DNA of 64,000 bases from Phoenix dactylifera (Eukaryota > Streptophyta > Magnoliopsida > Arecales > Arecaceae): the NCBI RefSeq assembly GCF_009389715.1, contig NC_052402.1, positions 24,066,013 through 24,130,012 of the forward strand. The letters are read 5' to 3'. The notes under the pieces were generated by a model. The model did no database searches. It saw nothing but the letters and a program-made list of their open reading frames with translations, and had not been told where the DNA came from. The position numbers were made by a program, and so were the translations under genes. Positions 10,784-22,811 of this stretch are shown one piece after another (positions within the stretch are counted from its first letter, which is position 1; every line of letters begins with the position of its first letter).

Positions 10784-13700
10784 CTACTTCGATCTCTGCC
10801 TCATCTTTCGGCGCTTCCTCTTGAGCCTCCTCATGCGCTTCTTCTTCCACTGAACAAAGCAGACAAATCAAGATTAAGTTTTATGAATGATTTGATGGGA
10901 CATAAGCTGCTGTCAAGAAATAATAGAAATGAAAACAGAGCTGCAGTAACAAAGGATTCTTAGAAACAACAAATAACAGATGGAACAGACAGAAAAACTA
11001 CCAATATGCCAGCTGCCCCTCAAATTTCATAGTAATTGCATTAAAGAATACCCCACAAATTCCATAAGATTCTTTATCTATATTTTGAATAACATAACCG
11101 TCACATAATGATTCACCTATATTAAAAGGCCACCGAAACTTTTCAACAATCAGTTTCCTAAATTTCTCGGACATGTCGGAGTTTATTTTGACATTATACT
11201 AGAAAACAGATAAACAACAGCAAAAACAGATCCTACAGTATCTTTAGCAGTTGATTATAAACAAAGTTGTGTTCCACTACAATAGTTGCATTTTAAATGC
11301 TTGCACTATAATTATTTATCAGGCCACATTATCCACCAAAAGTTTCATCAATCACTGAATTCTGAGCTCAATATCTAACAATATATCATCTGTAAATAGC
11401 ATATATAATAGCATTTCTTACATAATGACAGTATTAAATACAGAGTAAGAAAGCATAAACAAAGAATTACTTGATAAAACCCCTAGCACTGATCCCATCA
11501 GAAGTGAAATCCAAGTCATTGAAACACTCATCAATGCTCAGGAACAAACAGCTTTGATACAATCCATGCACCCACATGCCTTCTCTTTTCTCTTGGGTGG
11601 TAGTACATACAACTTCCTTGGTGTCTCCAAAATTAACACTAGCACTACCTTAACATACGTTCAAGCATGATAAAACATCATCCATGTTACTCAAAATTCT
11701 TTCTGTTGCCTAAAGAAGAAAATAGACTCCATATTGTACCATCATAAAGCCACATCAATTGTCATAGACAGTTAACGTTCCCCCTGAAAGTTAATATACC
11801 ATTCCCTTGACTATTTATATGATGCACATTAACAGACAGCTTCCATGATAATCTGTGTTATTTTGAATATCCATCATTTTCTCATTGAGTCACCAAACAA
11901 AACCATTTTGCTTCAATCTCTGGCATCCTTTTTTCCGTTCTAAGGCCCCGTTTGGAAAAGCTTTTGGAAGGCCAAAAAGCACTTTCAGGCCTCCAAAAGC
12001 ACTTTTAGATGAAATAGAGGTGTTTGGTAAAAAATTCGGAAAGCTGTTTTAGCTTTTTGGAAGAAGCTCCATTTTGGAGTTTTCCAAAAAAATCACTTTT
12101 AGGCTCGGTCAGAAAGCTGTTTTTTTGACCAAAATATCCGTGATAAAATATAACAATTACACAAAATATCTCTTTAATAATTGTTTAACCAATTTTATCA
12201 CGTAGCTAGAAAAATTATTATATTATGAAAATTTAATTTATGCTAATAATTATAATATTTTATATCTTTATTATTGTATTATACTATAAACATAATATTA
12301 TATTACATTATATCATAATACATTGATATGTTATGTTAAATAATTTAATATTATATTAAATTATTATATTATAGTATACAATATTATATTACATTACAAT
12401 AATATTATACTATATCATATATTTATGTATTAATACATATTATATTTTGTTATGCTATGTTGTATAATACTAATGCAATATCTTTTATGGTCATTTTGTC
12501 ATACCAAAAGTACTTTCTTAGTTTGTTTACCAAACAAGTGTTAAAGTGGCACAACATTTTAGAAATGTAATTACCAAACAGTAAAGAACTTTTTATAAAA
12601 GCTTTACTTCAGAAAGCTCTACTTTCAAAAGCTTCTACTTCCAACAGCTCCTCCAAACGGGGCCTAAATCTCAACATGCTGACCTCCACAAGTTAATCAA
12701 TAATCCAATTTTGATGCTTACCTTTCAGTAAGGTTTCAATGATTCCTCTAATTTATTAATCAATATTCATATGCACCAGACCTAAGTGTGTTTCCTCTAA
12801 GTTTATTGCTATATCACTTCAGATGAGTCTCTAATATAATCATCTAACGTTGCTCTCACATATGCCCCAAAGTCATTGCATCTCTCAAAATGTCATCTCA
12901 AAATTTACCATTCTAATTTGAAAATATTCATAAATATCATCTCTCCTAACCATATATCCTTTTCCAATAATGCACCAGATTTACTCCACATCTATTTTTC
13001 TTCCCCCACACTTCATCAATTTGTATTTTCTCTAATCAGTTCAGATCTAAAGCTACAATTTATGTCATCATAAGCCATAGTTCCAATATACTTTTTTCTT
13101 CTCAGCCCATTCTCCTTAAGAATAGATTCATTGCCACTGTGTTATTTGCTCCCCACCATGCCTTAAATTGTAACCAAACTTCATGCAACTTAGTTTCTTT
13201 TTCTTTGATGATTCTTGCTTAACTATATAGTCGCAAACTTGAAATCATTCTAGCAAACAACTCAAGACTATTGTACTCACATCATACTTGGTGAATCCTT
13301 GAGATTCGACTGTTCCCATTCAAATGTTTACATTAAAATAATATTTACTCTACAATTTCCCCTATTCTCTCTGCAGCACATTCATACCTACATTTGTATA
13401 CCATTTTCTGTCTCCAGCTATAAACCTACAAGCAACACATGTCCAACAAAAAATAAAGATAAAATTCTATGCAACGGACTTACCATCTATTCGAGTTGCA
13501 ACCATGCAATAAACATAAATTCGACAAATTCCGTGCTATAGCAATTTGTTTGAAAAAAAAAAAAACAGGTTCAAGCTTCAAAAACAAAAAAACACAGGAT
13601 ATTGAAATAAAGCATCGTTTAGAGAAATAACAGGTAGAGGAAAATTAAAAGAATAACGACACGATATCCCCACCTATCAAGTATTATGGAATGCAAACCA

Positions 13701-14086
13701 TTGTATAAAAAAAACACATGAATCTCGTTATTGGCATCAAATCAAGGCGAACTCCCAGAAGATCAATGAATCAAAACGCTAACCCACGATTCCAATCACG
13801 CACGACTCCTCTTGCTTCGAAGAAAACAGAAACATATGAAGAAACTAAATTGATCGAAAGTTCCATAACCTAAACTATCACATTGCCACCACTAGATCAC
13901 GCGTAAATCATCAATAAAGTCCATACCAAATCCCCAATTCCTCCACAATAGTAGATTAAATCCCAATAGTTAAGTTCCACGATCGGAAATTCTAATCGAT
14001 TACAATCAAAAAAGAAAAAGGAAAAATAAACGCAAAGGCCACGATCTGAATAGAAACCAAAGCGATTTTCTTACCTTCGCCCTCAT
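10784..14086 (-). CDS. RPL41: Cytosolic 60S ribosomal protein eL41 (two exons, 25 aa)
   Basis: Exon 1 coding part is 14075-14086 (ATG AGG GCG AAG, then GTAAG). Exon 2 is 10784-10849, preceded by a TTCAG acceptor. Together they encode 25 residues: MRAK joined to WKKKRMRRLKRKRRK... ending in RSK and TAG. This is the invariant eukaryotic eL41, an almost wholly Arg/Lys peptide that sits at the 40S/60S interface of the ribosome. All 25 codons are intact and both splice sites are canonical. The intron (10850-14074, 3,225 bp) falls exactly between codons 4 and 5 and carries a PIF/Harbinger-type MITE. The gene is too short for most ORF-length filters. The promoter just upstream of exon 1 has a TATA box and a telo-box, both usual for plant ribosomal protein genes. 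The 3' untranslated region probably occupies about 10560-10783. Confidence 0.96.
11944..12664. mobile_element. PIF/Harbinger-type MITE (non-autonomous, 721 bp) in the eL41 intron
   Basis: The terminal inverted repeats begin GGCCCCGTTTGGA on both ends, and about 24 of the outer 27 bp match. The element is flanked by a direct TAA repeat (11941-11943 and 12665-12667), the 3-bp TTA/TAA target site typical of the PIF/Harbinger superfamily. The interior is very AT-rich (12130-12500) with no open frame, so it is non-autonomous. It is inserted well away from both splice sites. Confidence 0.9.
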
Positions 14087-14186
14087 CGTCTCAGCAGTCT
14101 CGAGCTCTCAGACCCCGGCTCCGACTCACTTCGCGGACGAGCGGCTTCGAGTTCTGGGGAGGGAGGCACGGTCTTTGCGTCGTGGG

Positions 14187-14206
14187 TATTTATAGATCTA
14201 GGGTTT
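14187..14206 (-). promoter_or_regulatory. TATA box plus telo-box promoter of eL41
   Basis: On the minus strand TATAAATA (14187-14194) lies 101 bp upstream of the ATG. Four bases farther upstream is AAACCCTA (14199-14206), the telo-box found in promoters of many plant translation-machinery genes. The spacing implies transcription start near 14155-14165. Confidence 0.75.
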
Positions 14207-15300
14207 AGAGGATTCGAGGGAGAGCGCCTTCTTTTCTGCTATGAACGGACGTGATTTGATCACCATCTGATGTTGGATGCCGGCGACGGAGAGATCCTGG
14301 CCACCCGTTGAGTGTAACCATTCCTGTCAAAGTTACAGGGTGAGGCTCAACATGCCATCTTTATATAAATATCCGGCACTCTCTAATCATATGACATAAC
14401 TAGTAATATTAGTCTTTATTATCTCGCAACATATGCCGCAAAACTTTTCAATATATCAACTAATATGATATGAGTATATTGGTCACTATTTCCTAATATA
14501 TCTCATCAGTGTTTATAATGAAAGAATAATGAAAGAACAATGCAAGAACAACAAAAAAATTATATTCTTTCTAGTTTGTTTTATTCCTATCTTTCTGAAG
14601 TGGATCAATGTTTAAGGTGATTGAATGTAAAACTTCAGCCATATTAAAGGATATTAAAAAAATTAGTATGTTCATGAGAAGTCTGGCGGATTACATTCAC
14701 AATGGGTAATTTTCAATCCAACTCCTAAACAAAAAGGCTTGGACTGCTCGCATATATTTATGATTCAAAAACATTCATTTCATTGTTACAAAAAAAAAAA
14801 AAAAACATTCATTTCATTAGAAAAAGTTGAAGATGAGGGAAACAGTTTCAAAGAAAACCATATTTGGAGCAGACATATTCAAAAGAAAAAAGTTTATAGA
14901 CATATAAATGACACCTACAATACGAAGACTCTTAATATAATCCATTCAATTGCATTGCCTCCAAGATTTGACTGTGAGTGTCATAAAAGTGTAGTAACTT
15001 CAGAAATGGCCACATTCCTATGACTGTTAGAAACCAAGGCAAGAAGGCAACAGCTTCACCAACATTTTGGATAAATATTATCCATGCATGATTTTCATTA
15101 ATCTCAACAAACATCTCCAAAATTTTTTAAAGGATCAATTGGCATCAACATTTCTTTCCATGTACTCCATGATTTTCAACGAGATATAGTGTCATTACAC
15201 ACAATATATGTATATACATATATATGTTTGTATTCAGTTGAGCAATCCCTCTTTCATTTTGTCTATTTTCCATGTACATGACCTAAACCTCTTTGCATTT
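14207..15300. other. Intergenic, no gene seen
   Basis: AT-rich sequence upstream of eL41 with a duplicated poly-A/acattcatttcatt block at about 14772-14820 and an alternating ATAT/GTAT tract near 15205-15225. Open frames such as 14739-15023 and 14932-15120 are low-complexity and look accidental. Confidence 0.6.
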
Positions 15301-17300
15301 TCTGAAACCAGATTGGCAAAGAGGAGTCTGAACCTCATCTGTCGTCGATTGCCACTGAGTTGTTGCTTCCATGCCATTGAATCTTGAGGCTTGTTGGGTG
15401 GCATTATTATACAATATGGAAAAGGGACTCTGCAATTGTTGACGTGTTTAATATCTGCGGCCCACAGACTTTTGCTATTATCTCTGAAGCAAATGAGGAT
15501 CTATGGTTGCTTGACATGGAGTATTTGCTTAGGCTGACCCTGTGGCAAGAATCTTCCACAATTGGGTATCCTTGCTCTGGTGGTGGATGATTTCAGCTAT
15601 GGTGATGGTTAGAAGGAGAAATAGGGGTAATAAACCCTTTACAGAGAAGATTGGCATCAGAGAATTCAAGGAGTTTGTCTCCTCTAATACTTCTTTTTTG
15701 ACTTGGGCTTTACTGGAATCCATTTCACATGGCGCAACAAGGGGTCAGGTTAGGCAATGCTATGGGAATGTATTGATGGAGCATTTTATTCAAGGTTGGA
15801 TTTAATATTTTTCAAACTACCAGGTGCGTCACTTATCCTGCCTCTGTTCAGATCATTGCTTCTTCTTGTTGATACTGTTATTTCTTTTAATTTTCACTTT
15901 AAAAAGATTTGGCTCTTTTGTTCTCGATCTTGGGATATTGCACGAGGTGTGTGGAATATCCTGGTATGGTGTGATGTGCCATGTACCGTGTAAAGTGGAA
16001 ACTTGTGCTCATGAAGCGCAGGCCAAGGTGATGGAACTATAGTTCACCTCCAGCAGAAGGAGTTTAATCAAAAGGGGGCTTTCGGATGCTAATTTAAACA
16101 TCCTAAGGGCTAGTCTTTCACATAACCACCCTCTACTTCGTAAACAAGAGATCTATTGATGGCAAAAATCCAAGGTTGATTGGTTGCATTATGGGGATAT
16201 GAATAATAAATTCTTGCACAGATCCACAATGATAAAAAAGGCACACAAATTTCATCTGCTTGCTAAGGGACAGGAATGGAGAAGTTACAGAGGATGTAGA
16301 TATAAAATTATGGTAAGACCTTCATGGTACTCCTCTACCCGAGAGGTTAGATGAGGTAGAGTCATCTCATTTTGGACCTATTTAACTTGTGCACCACTCT
16401 ATAAAATTATGGCAAATATCATTGTCAATAGGATGCAACTGATGTTGAAATTACTGATGTTAGAAGCATTTCAGACAATATTCTTCTTGCTTAAGAGATC
16501 ATGAGCGACCTCATCAAGGCCTCCATCTGATGCAGTCTCATAGATATAAACTTGGATATGGAAAGAGCCTATGACCGAGTTCAGTGGGACTTTTTTTTCC
16601 ACTCTCTAAGGTAGATGAGGTTCCGAGATGATTGGATTGGCTAGGTGCATGGTTGCATTTAAAGAATTCTCGAGCTCTCTATAGTTTTGTGATAAGGGTG
16701 CTCTCTTTCTCCATACCTTTTTATTATATATGCTGATGCATTGTTACGTATGTCGATGATTGCTGTCTCCAACCATGCATCAACTGCTTACTAGTTTGAC
16801 CTAGCAGCTCCACAAATTTCGCATCTTTTGTTTGCAGATGATTGTATGTTGGTGGTTTATGCCACTGAGGCAAAACCTATAGTGCTGAAGGAAATTGTCA
16901 TGGGGTATTACTTGATGTTTGGTGAGGGTCAAGTTGCAGAAATCTTCATTGAAGTTCGACTCGAAGGTTAATCTTGGCATGAAGCAAAGAATCAAGGTAC
17001 TGTGGGAGTATCAGAATATACTGGCATGTGGCTATATCTCGGGGTGCTGATCATTGGAAGGAGGCCTAGTAAATCGGACTACAGCGCATTAACTCAAAGC
17101 ATGCAAGGAAGATTGGAGGGCTAGAAATGGAGGACTCTATTTACCTGATCAAATCGGTATTGTGTGCACTACTGGACTATCTGATGACTTGTTTCATCAT
17201 TCCTAAAGCCATCATCTTTAAGATGGAGCAACCATTGAATGGAACAGTGTTCCATCATCTTTAAGTTGCCATCTTCCAAATCTTAGGCATAACTCCCAGA
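15300..17300 (+). pseudogene. LINE (L1-type) retrotransposon remnant: endonuclease and reverse transcriptase fragments
   Basis: Peptide fragments in different frames follow LINE ORF2 order. An endonuclease piece lies at 15640-15800 (IREFKEFVSSNT, then a frame giving LGFTGIHFTW-like sequence and a diverged RLD motif). A reverse transcriptase piece at about 16540-16660 reads LDMEKAYDRVQWDFF-like. The catalytic core ISHLLFADDCMLV lies at about 16813-16851. A C-terminal piece at about 17035-17150 has LGVLIIGRRPSKSDY-like sequence and a diverged GRLEGW motif. Many frameshifts and stops separate these pieces, so the element is long dead. I did not find a poly-A tail or target-site duplication, and the ends are approximate. 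Confidence 0.75.
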
Positions 17301-17562
17301 GCTTAACCTCTATTACAGCATCAAAGCTTTACTGGTGAAATTATAACATTTTATATAATTAAACAATATTTAGGGGGTACAAATGAAATGGAGATTTTTT
17401 CCAAAGATATTTCAGATTAAAATTGCTTGAGTGGCACCTTGAAATCCCATATACCGATTTCTTATCAAACAACTCATATTAAACATATTCTGATCCTAAA
17501 GATGGCAGTTCTGATTGCTTTCAACTCATTTACAGAAAGAAATGTCACATAACGCCTCCTTC

Positions 17563-19514
17563 TTATACAACGTTGAAGGAGTTGGCTGTGCTCTCCACAA
17601 ATTTCCTGGCACCCTTGAACCATCTCTTGTCACCAGCTTGTGCCTTGCATATGTATAGTTTACCATCTGAAACTGTTGCGATTATGAGCTGGTGCTTCCC
17701 ACCTTCATCTCCATCAGCTGTCCTCGTTAAAACTGAGATGTTGTAGTATTTTTTCCCACCTACCACCGGTGTGGAGCTTTCCAATATGTTGGCTGTTGCT
17801 ACAGCATCCTGGTCGAACCCACCCTATCACCACAAATTGTATAGTTTCATAATGTTTCCTTGAATATTTTCTTTGTCTCATGTGAGCATCAAAAGGCACA
17901 ACCAAGTATTGATAAAGACTAATAAGTTTGTCATGGTTTTTAACATACCTCAGAGACTGTTTTGCCGGAGTAAGCCTGTTTCCCTAGCAAGTAATCAACC
18001 TGCACAGAAATGTATTGTAACTCAAGTCCTCCAGCATTCTGGTATCAGAACTTTTGCTTATAAACTTGGGCTGCAGCCTTGCGCAGTTGCCAAAATCTTG
18101 TATTTAATGTCTTGAGCAACTACATGATTTTTTCTCCCCCCCCTTTTTTCTTTTTTATTTTTGAACTCGAGCAACTAGTATAGAAACCCCATGAGCTACT
18201 TGTTGAGGAATTTTGCTGATCATTGTTCCTCACCAACTGTGTATATCGAGAAGCTGACATAACTTTTCTCCCCTGGTTCTTGTTCTTAAAGTCAAACTTT
18301 TATGAGATCACTTAGAGCTTTATTTGATTAGCCACAGTGGATGCGGCAAAAAAAATCTTCAGATAAGTAGTCATCCATAAAAAAATTGGAGGGCCAAATA
18401 AGAAACGCAGCTGATCTTGAAGGTTTAGGAAATTGGATGGGATCACTTAAAGAATATGGATGAAGTGCAAGAAAATGTAGAAAGCTAGCAGTGGCAGAAG
18501 GTGCAGCCTTTAATTATAACAGATGGCAAAGGATTAATAGAACATATGCAGGAAAGATTCACTGGTTAGGACTCATGGTTCACCAAATTCTAACAAGCTA
18601 AGAAGCATTAATTTTGGCATGAGGAATGCACATAACAACAGGATAATAACATACCATCTATTCAGGATTTCTTACAGTTCCTCATGATTTGTTTTTATAC
18701 TGTTGAGTATGGCCTGGTTAAGATTATCTGGCTTAGAAAACTCCCATGATTGTTACATCAAAAAAAAAAAACTCCCATGATTGAAACTTTGCTAGTATAT
18801 TAAGAACTAAAATAGAGAGGAAATGTAATTACTTGTGAGAGGAATTCCTCAGGGCTGCCATAGTCAGTGATGGATGACTTTGTTGTGGGGGTGACCATGA
18901 CGCCAACGTTGCTGTTGGAGTCCAAGTTGTCTTCAAACCTCAGCACCTGACCAGGAAACTCCACCTCTTTGCTTGGGTTCCACTTTGATGGTATCATCAG
19001 CTTGAAGCCATCGCCACTGATTGGCAAGAAGTCTGTGTCTGTCTTCGGCTTCCCAAAGATATTAGCTGCATCCAACAAACAATCTTAGGCATTTTTATTT
19101 CTTTAAAAATTGGATACAAGTTATACTATACTCATGTTCAAATTAGTTATATTTTCCTTTTCTGTTCAAATTCTTATGTAATTTATACACATACTGATGG
19201 CTAGGACTATCACAGGCCTCAAGTTGAATAATTATTGCCAGTGTTTTTATTGCAGGGTAAGAGTTGAAGGAAAGACTACCTGCTTCCCCATAGGCGGCAT
19301 CGGCAGGCGAGACCTTCACACCGACGGCAGCAGCGCCGACGAGGACCGTCAGAGCCAGCCGACGGGAGATCACGGCGTCGCTCTCGGCTTCTAGGCCTGC
19401 CTGCTTCTGGGCCCTGCAGACCAGCTGGGTAGGCCTGATGCGCGGCATGGGACGTGATGGAGTCCTTGAGGTGGAGGGTGCATGGTGGTGGAGGAAGCAA
19501 GCAGTTGATGCCAT
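17563..19514 (-). CDS. PSBP: PsbP, 23-kDa oxygen-evolving complex protein of photosystem II
   Basis: Four exons on the minus strand: 19280-19514, 18833-19065, 17949-17999 and 17563-17823. All have GT donors and AG acceptors, and the phases close to 259 codons plus TAA, the normal PsbP length. The N-terminus ([12 protein letters not shown], then [13 protein letters not shown]) is a stroma-targeting transit peptide. [20 protein letters not shown] plus ADA-AYGEA is the twin-arginine thylakoid lumen signal, with cleavage after ADA near residue 74. The mature part has hallmark PsbP blocks: [86 protein letters not shown]. It binds the lumenal face of PSII and helps retain Ca and Cl for water oxidation. 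The frame is intact, with no missing conserved block that I can see. Expression should be light-driven in green tissue (family knowledge). Confidence 0.97.
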
Positions 19515-19683
19515 TTCTCTCTCACCACTCCCTCCGAGGTCTGTCTTCCTCTCTTGTTGGCTTTTGGTAGGTGGAAGTGGGGGGGTTATTGCGTTGGCTT
19601 TGTGATGAGTGGAGAGAAATGGTTTTCTGGATATGGGGTGGACGTGGAACTGGATCCAGGGAAGATGAGAGTTTCAGATTGGA

Positions 19684-19714
19684 TAGGGTTTTAGAAGCTT
19701 TGATTGGTCCACGT
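19684..19714 (-). promoter_or_regulatory. Candidate promoter elements upstream of PSBP
   Basis: About 170-200 bp upstream of the PSBP start, the minus strand carries AAACCCTA (19684-19691), a CCAAT box (19703-19707) and, just upstream, an ACGT core in CTACGTGG (19707-19714). ACGT and GATA-like cores are common in light-regulated genes. No clear TATA box lies between these and the start codon, which is usual for photosynthesis genes. These are consensus matches only. Confidence 0.35.
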
Positions 19715-21941
19715 AGCACCACATTGCTTTCCAATCTCCAATCTTGGTGTTCTTCCTTATAATTACCTGGCCGTGTGCTGCGGCTATACATGTACATAGG
19801 CTGTTTATGTATGCGGCATATGTATTCCACCCAGGAAAAACAAAAATTACAAAATGGATAGTTTCTCCGGCAAACCATGATTAACCTCTTTTGAAGAAAT
19901 TAAAGATCATCCACTTGCAGATAGGGAGATGTGGAAGTCGATGATTGGCTAAGCAGCAGATATCGCCGATCCGGCATCAATCCGCAACTACCACATCCCG
20001 AGCGAACGATGATCATTAGCAGGTGATTGGTAGCAAAGTAGTTTTCTTGGCACTGCATTTACTTCTTTAATTGACTAGTTATCTGCCAATTAAACTTGAT
20101 TTCCTGAGACTCATTAACTAAGTTTAAATTTACAGTTCATATTTGATTAAATTATCCAAAAGAAGGGAAAAAATGGCTTGTTACCCAATTAGGAGTCAGA
20201 GCAGCAGCTCGGCCAATGTCAAGACTATCTTAGACAAAATTGGATTTATCAAATAGCATTATTTTTGGTGTGCATGCATTAACAAGTACATCTAGAATGT
20301 TTAATCTTATGCAAAAAAAAGATGAATTTTTGAACAATGATAATCTTTTGCCAACAGACTTGGTTGAGCTGGTTGGCACCTCCTCCTGGGAATGGATCTA
20401 AGCTTGTTGGGTGATATCTACATAGCTCAAAAAATGATCAATCATAAACTTCTACATGTTTACGTAGAGAAAAACCTGTTAGATCTCCACAAAATGATTA
20501 TATAATTGTAATCAATTATGAGAACTGAAAAGGAGTTAATGGAAAGAGAAATCAGGATCAAGTCGTACTTAACGGAAAACTTTCAAAACATCAGTACAAG
20601 CTGATGATAAGCATCACACCAGACTTCAAGGATCAGCTAGACTGGAATTAAAGAAAATGGTAAGCATCAACACATTACCATTTTTTTTTTTTGCAGTCAT
20701 CAGTAACCTGCAAATCCTCAAAACTGATAACAAAATATGGAAGACAAGAAATCCAGCAGATGAACATCATGTCCAAAGAAAGAGAAACTGGGGATGCTCG
20801 GAAGCAATCCTGCTATAGATGATAAATCAAGTCTAATGATGATATGTTGACACCAGTGGTATGATCTTTCTGATAGGAGCTGAGCAGCACCACAAGTATT
20901 AGCATTGATCGATAGGATCACCAGGAGGACCGCAACAAGAAGCACTTTCTGGGAATCATCATTTTTCCCAGTAGACTCCCATGAGGGATGGTGGTAGTGA
21001 TGCTTGCTTCTTGGCTTAGGAGGCATAAAGTTGCTGATTTTTAACTAAGTTCAGAAGTGGTGGCATGTGCTATAGTTGATTTTGTGAATGAGAGTATATT
21101 GTGCATGGATTTATGGATTCAGTTATTGAGTTTGCTAGGAATCAGTTGAAGCAGCAACCTGTCTTAGAAGAAGCAAATAACATTCCCAAGAAAAATAATT
21201 ACTTTTCAATGTACCACCTTCTTATAAGGGAAGAATTTCTGAGATAATTAAGGGAGGCCATTTCCATTGTGATTTAAAGCTGATCACTCCAGCATTACAA
21301 CTAAGGATCTGAAAGCTGTTTAAAAAGCAAAATCACATCTTTATGGCTAGCTATTAAAGACAGACAATGCAGAGGCATCCTAGCCAAGAAAGGATGGCAT
21401 GTCAATTAGCCAATCGTATCTTTCTTTACCTCTACCATTGAGCATTTTGATCAGATGAAATCCTTGGATATACCAAAGGATGACCTTGAAGTCTGTTGTC
21501 CCTCTGGACTAATCGGACGAAGAAGTATATCAGAGAAATGCCTGAAGCTTTCTCCACAAGAATTCCTCTACATCAGTATATGTGCACTCTGCTCTTTCTT
21601 TCTTCAGGGATTGGTCTATGTTTAATACAATATCAGTCTCATTTTGATTTAGCTTAAGACAAGCTGAGACCTTTTCTTTTCTTTTTTTTTTCCTTATCAA
21701 GAAGACTTGTTCTTCCCTTTCCACCCTCCTCTCGTCAGATCAGATCACCGCAACAGCGGAATGCTAGACCAGAATAGCGCATTGCTCCAACAAGTGAATA
21801 GAAGACATGATAAAAGAGCACTCCAGAATTCTGTCAGATTTACCCTGTTTCAAAATGAATTCTGCTTCAGTTTCAGTTGCTCTTTTAAATGATTGCATCG
21901 CTTTGCAACGGCTGTGCATATTCATATAGGAACATCCAAAC
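19715..21941. other. Intergenic, one weak small ORF
   Basis: Upstream region of PSBP followed by AT-rich sequence. The only open frame that does not look accidental is the small membrane-protein-like ORF at 20718-21026, listed separately. No repeat family or RNA gene recognised. Confidence 0.5.
20718..21026 (-). CDS. Possible small single-pass membrane protein, unknown
   Basis: A 102-codon open frame starting MPPKPRSKHHYHHPSWEST. It has a basic, His-rich N-terminus, then one good hydrophobic segment (VLLVAVLLVILSI, about residues 28-41) followed by a mixed tail with two more weakly hydrophobic stretches. I do not recognise the family. The clean codon flow through the first 50 residues is mildly gene-like, but the tail (FSFFGHDVH... 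to CYQF) looks like read-through into non-coding sequence. It could be the first exon of a longer gene or chance. Confidence 0.22.
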   Translation of the reverse strand: MPPKPRSKHHYHHPSWESTGKNDDSQKVLLVAVLLVILSINANTCGAAQLLSERSYHWCQHIIIRLDLSSIAGLLPSIPSFSFFGHDVHLLDFLSSIFCYQF

Positions 21942-22473
21942 TATCACGTCTCCGTCTGCACGGGGCACGTGAGGCACCCAGTGCCCACGTGGGGGCCACA
22001 TGAGGGGGGGAATACGGAGCTCTCCTGCCAGATATTGTCCGGTTTTGAGGCTTCACGTAAGCGTCCTTCATCCTTCTCCAGTTTTGTTTTCCTCCCAAAA
22101 CGCGTCTGCAGGATTTAGAGACACTCACCTCATATGCCCAGACTCTGGAACGAGTCTTTCCGATATGGGACTATTGGGCCTTACACCCTTTACACCATCG
22201 GACAAGAGCCGTCCTCGGCTCTGATACCAAATGTTACGCCCCCGCCTGTGCGGGGCATGTAAGGGACCCAGTGCCCACGTGGGGGCCATGTGAGGGGAAA
22301 ACACGGAGCTTCCCTACCAGATATTGTCCGGTTTCGGGGCTTCATGCAAGCGTCCTTCACCTCTCCTCGGTTTTGTTTTTCTCCCAAAACACGTCTCAAG
22401 GATTTGGAGACACCGCTTCATATGCCTAGACTCTGGAACGAGTCTTTCCGATGTGGGACTATTGGGTTTCACA
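21942..22473 (-). mobile_element. TRIM (terminal-repeat retrotransposon in miniature), apparently full-length
   Basis: Two direct LTRs of 244 bp (21942-22185) and 242 bp (22232-22473) flank an internal region of only 46 bp. On the minus strand the internal part holds a primer-binding site complementary to initiator tRNA-Met (TGGTATCAGAGCC, plus-strand positions 22217-22229) next to the 5' LTR and a short purine run (AAAGGG) next to the 3' LTR. A CAAAC target-site duplication flanks it (21937-21941 and 22474-22478). Both LTRs contain the widespread plant motif AGTCCCA(C/T)ATCGG. There is no coding capacity and no 5S-rRNA-like block, so it is not Cassandra. By eye about 15% of aligned LTR positions differ, so the insertion is old. 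Confidence 0.9.
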
Positions 22474-22478
22474 CAAAC

Positions 22479-22811
22479 CATCCATGATGTTTTAGGATAT
22501 TCATTTCGCTGTTAATTGACATCCTTGCACACCAAGATGAGAAAAATTTCGAATTGCGGCAATAGTCAGCTGAAAAGATGGAGCAAAATTCGTTTTTTGT
22601 TACATTATGAAAATTTGGCTTAAGGGCGAGAGTACTTATAATGGCCTTTACAAGAAACTGCTTGAGAAAGAGATGGAACATTCCCTGCAAGAGATTTGGA
22701 GAGACTTGAGACAATCCAGACGAAGAATAATATTAGCATGCCATAAAAACTGCATCTATTAATTATATGCTATAGAAACTGATTCCAACTGTTCAAGAAC
22801 AAGGTAACTTT
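22479..22811. other. 3' flank of the CorA-like gene, nothing else seen
   Basis: Between the TRIM and the CorA-like stop codon. Probably contains the 3' untranslated region of the CorA-like gene; an AATTAATAG-rich stretch near 22755 could serve polyadenylation. The short open frame 22469-22714 looks accidental. Confidence 0.5.

Noticed and set aside
10575-10963. Several open frames on both strands around eL41 exon 2
   Set aside because: Translations other than the WKKKRMRRLK frame are shadows, and they do not use the splice acceptor.
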